This document shows positions 7,501 through 7,647 of a stretch of 7,647 nt of DNA, piece after piece; position 1 is the first letter of the stretch; the number at the start of each line of letters is the position of its first letter. A program made the position numbers and the translations under genes. The notes under the pieces are model-generated. The model ran no database searches, was not told where the DNA came from, and saw nothing but the letters and a program-made list of their open reading frames with translations. The stretch covers positions 1-7,647 of the forward strand of contig JASHQP010000048.1 of NCBI GenBank assembly GCA_030039095.1, read 5' to 3'. The stretch is from Streptosporangiaceae bacterium (GTDB lineage Bacteria > Actinomycetota > Actinomycetes > Streptosporangiales > Streptosporangiaceae).

Positions 7501-7647
7501 TACTCCCCCGCCAGGTCCTCGAGTTCCTCCATGGTCTTGGCGACGCTGGCCTGGCCGGACTTGTCTCGGGCGACGGCCTCCATGAGGCGCTGGGCGTTGG
7601 CGGGTGACCGCAGCAGGTAGATAGTCTCCTGCCAGGAGTCGAAGTCG
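7500..7647 (-). CDS. yefM: YefM-type antitoxin, C-terminal part (cut by window edge)
   Basis: The last 48 residues of a Phd/YefM-family antitoxin are visible; the DNA-binding N-terminal domain lies beyond the right edge. The sequence [20 protein letters not shown] is the hallmark YefM segment (E. coli has [18 protein letters not shown]). It is followed by an acidic tail, [10 protein letters not shown], of the type that neutralises the toxin. The stop TAG (7500-7502) overlaps the yoeB GTG by one base. YefM-YoeB pairs normally autorepress a promoter that would lie outside this window. Confidence 0.92.
   Translation of the reverse strand, partial: DFDSWQETIYLLRSPANAQRLMEAVARDKSGQASVAKTMEELEDLAGE

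Overview
This window looks like chromosome from a high-GC actinomycete. GC-rich codon use, an SAV_915-type protein, a short paired-CBS protein, Mycobacterium-style VapC sequence features and promoters close to start codons all fit Actinomycetota. I cannot name a genus. Families were recognised by eye from protein motifs; no database search was run.

Layout, left to right. (1) Bases 1-1226, plus strand: the C-terminal half of a xanthine dehydrogenase/isoquinoline oxidoreductase-type molybdopterin subunit, cut by the window edge. (2) Bases 1162-3286, minus strand: a leftward run vapB-vapC, then a BadF/BcrA-type sugar (N-acetylglucosamine-like) kinase, then an SAV_915-family protein whose tail overlaps the end of the molybdenum hydroxylase gene. 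(3) Bases 3377-5874, minus strand: a two-gene unit of a six-helix GPR1/FUN34/YaaH-like membrane protein followed 20 nt later by an FdhF/YdeP-type molybdopterin oxidoreductase. The oxidoreductase appears to lack an internal block of roughly 130 residues. (4) Bases 5875-6093: a divergent control region with a dense set of direct and inverted repeats. (5) Bases 6094-7057, plus strand: a two-CBS-domain protein, then a minimal sulfite-oxidase-fold molybdopterin domain. (6) Bases 7237-7647, minus strand: a YefM-YoeB toxin-antitoxin pair, with the antitoxin cut by the window edge.

Two themes stand out. Three unrelated molybdenum-cofactor families (xanthine dehydrogenase, FdhF/YdeP, sulfite oxidase fold) lie within about 7 kb. 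Two type II toxin-antitoxin modules are interleaved with them, which is typical of accessory or recently rearranged DNA. The most plausible functional unit is the divergent block 3377-7057: a small-carboxylate-transporter-like membrane protein, a formate-dehydrogenase-like oxidoreductase, a CBS sensor and a small molybdenum protein around one shared control region. The joint function is inference. The best candidate for something undescribed is the shortened FdhF-like protein together with its repeat-rich divergent promoter.
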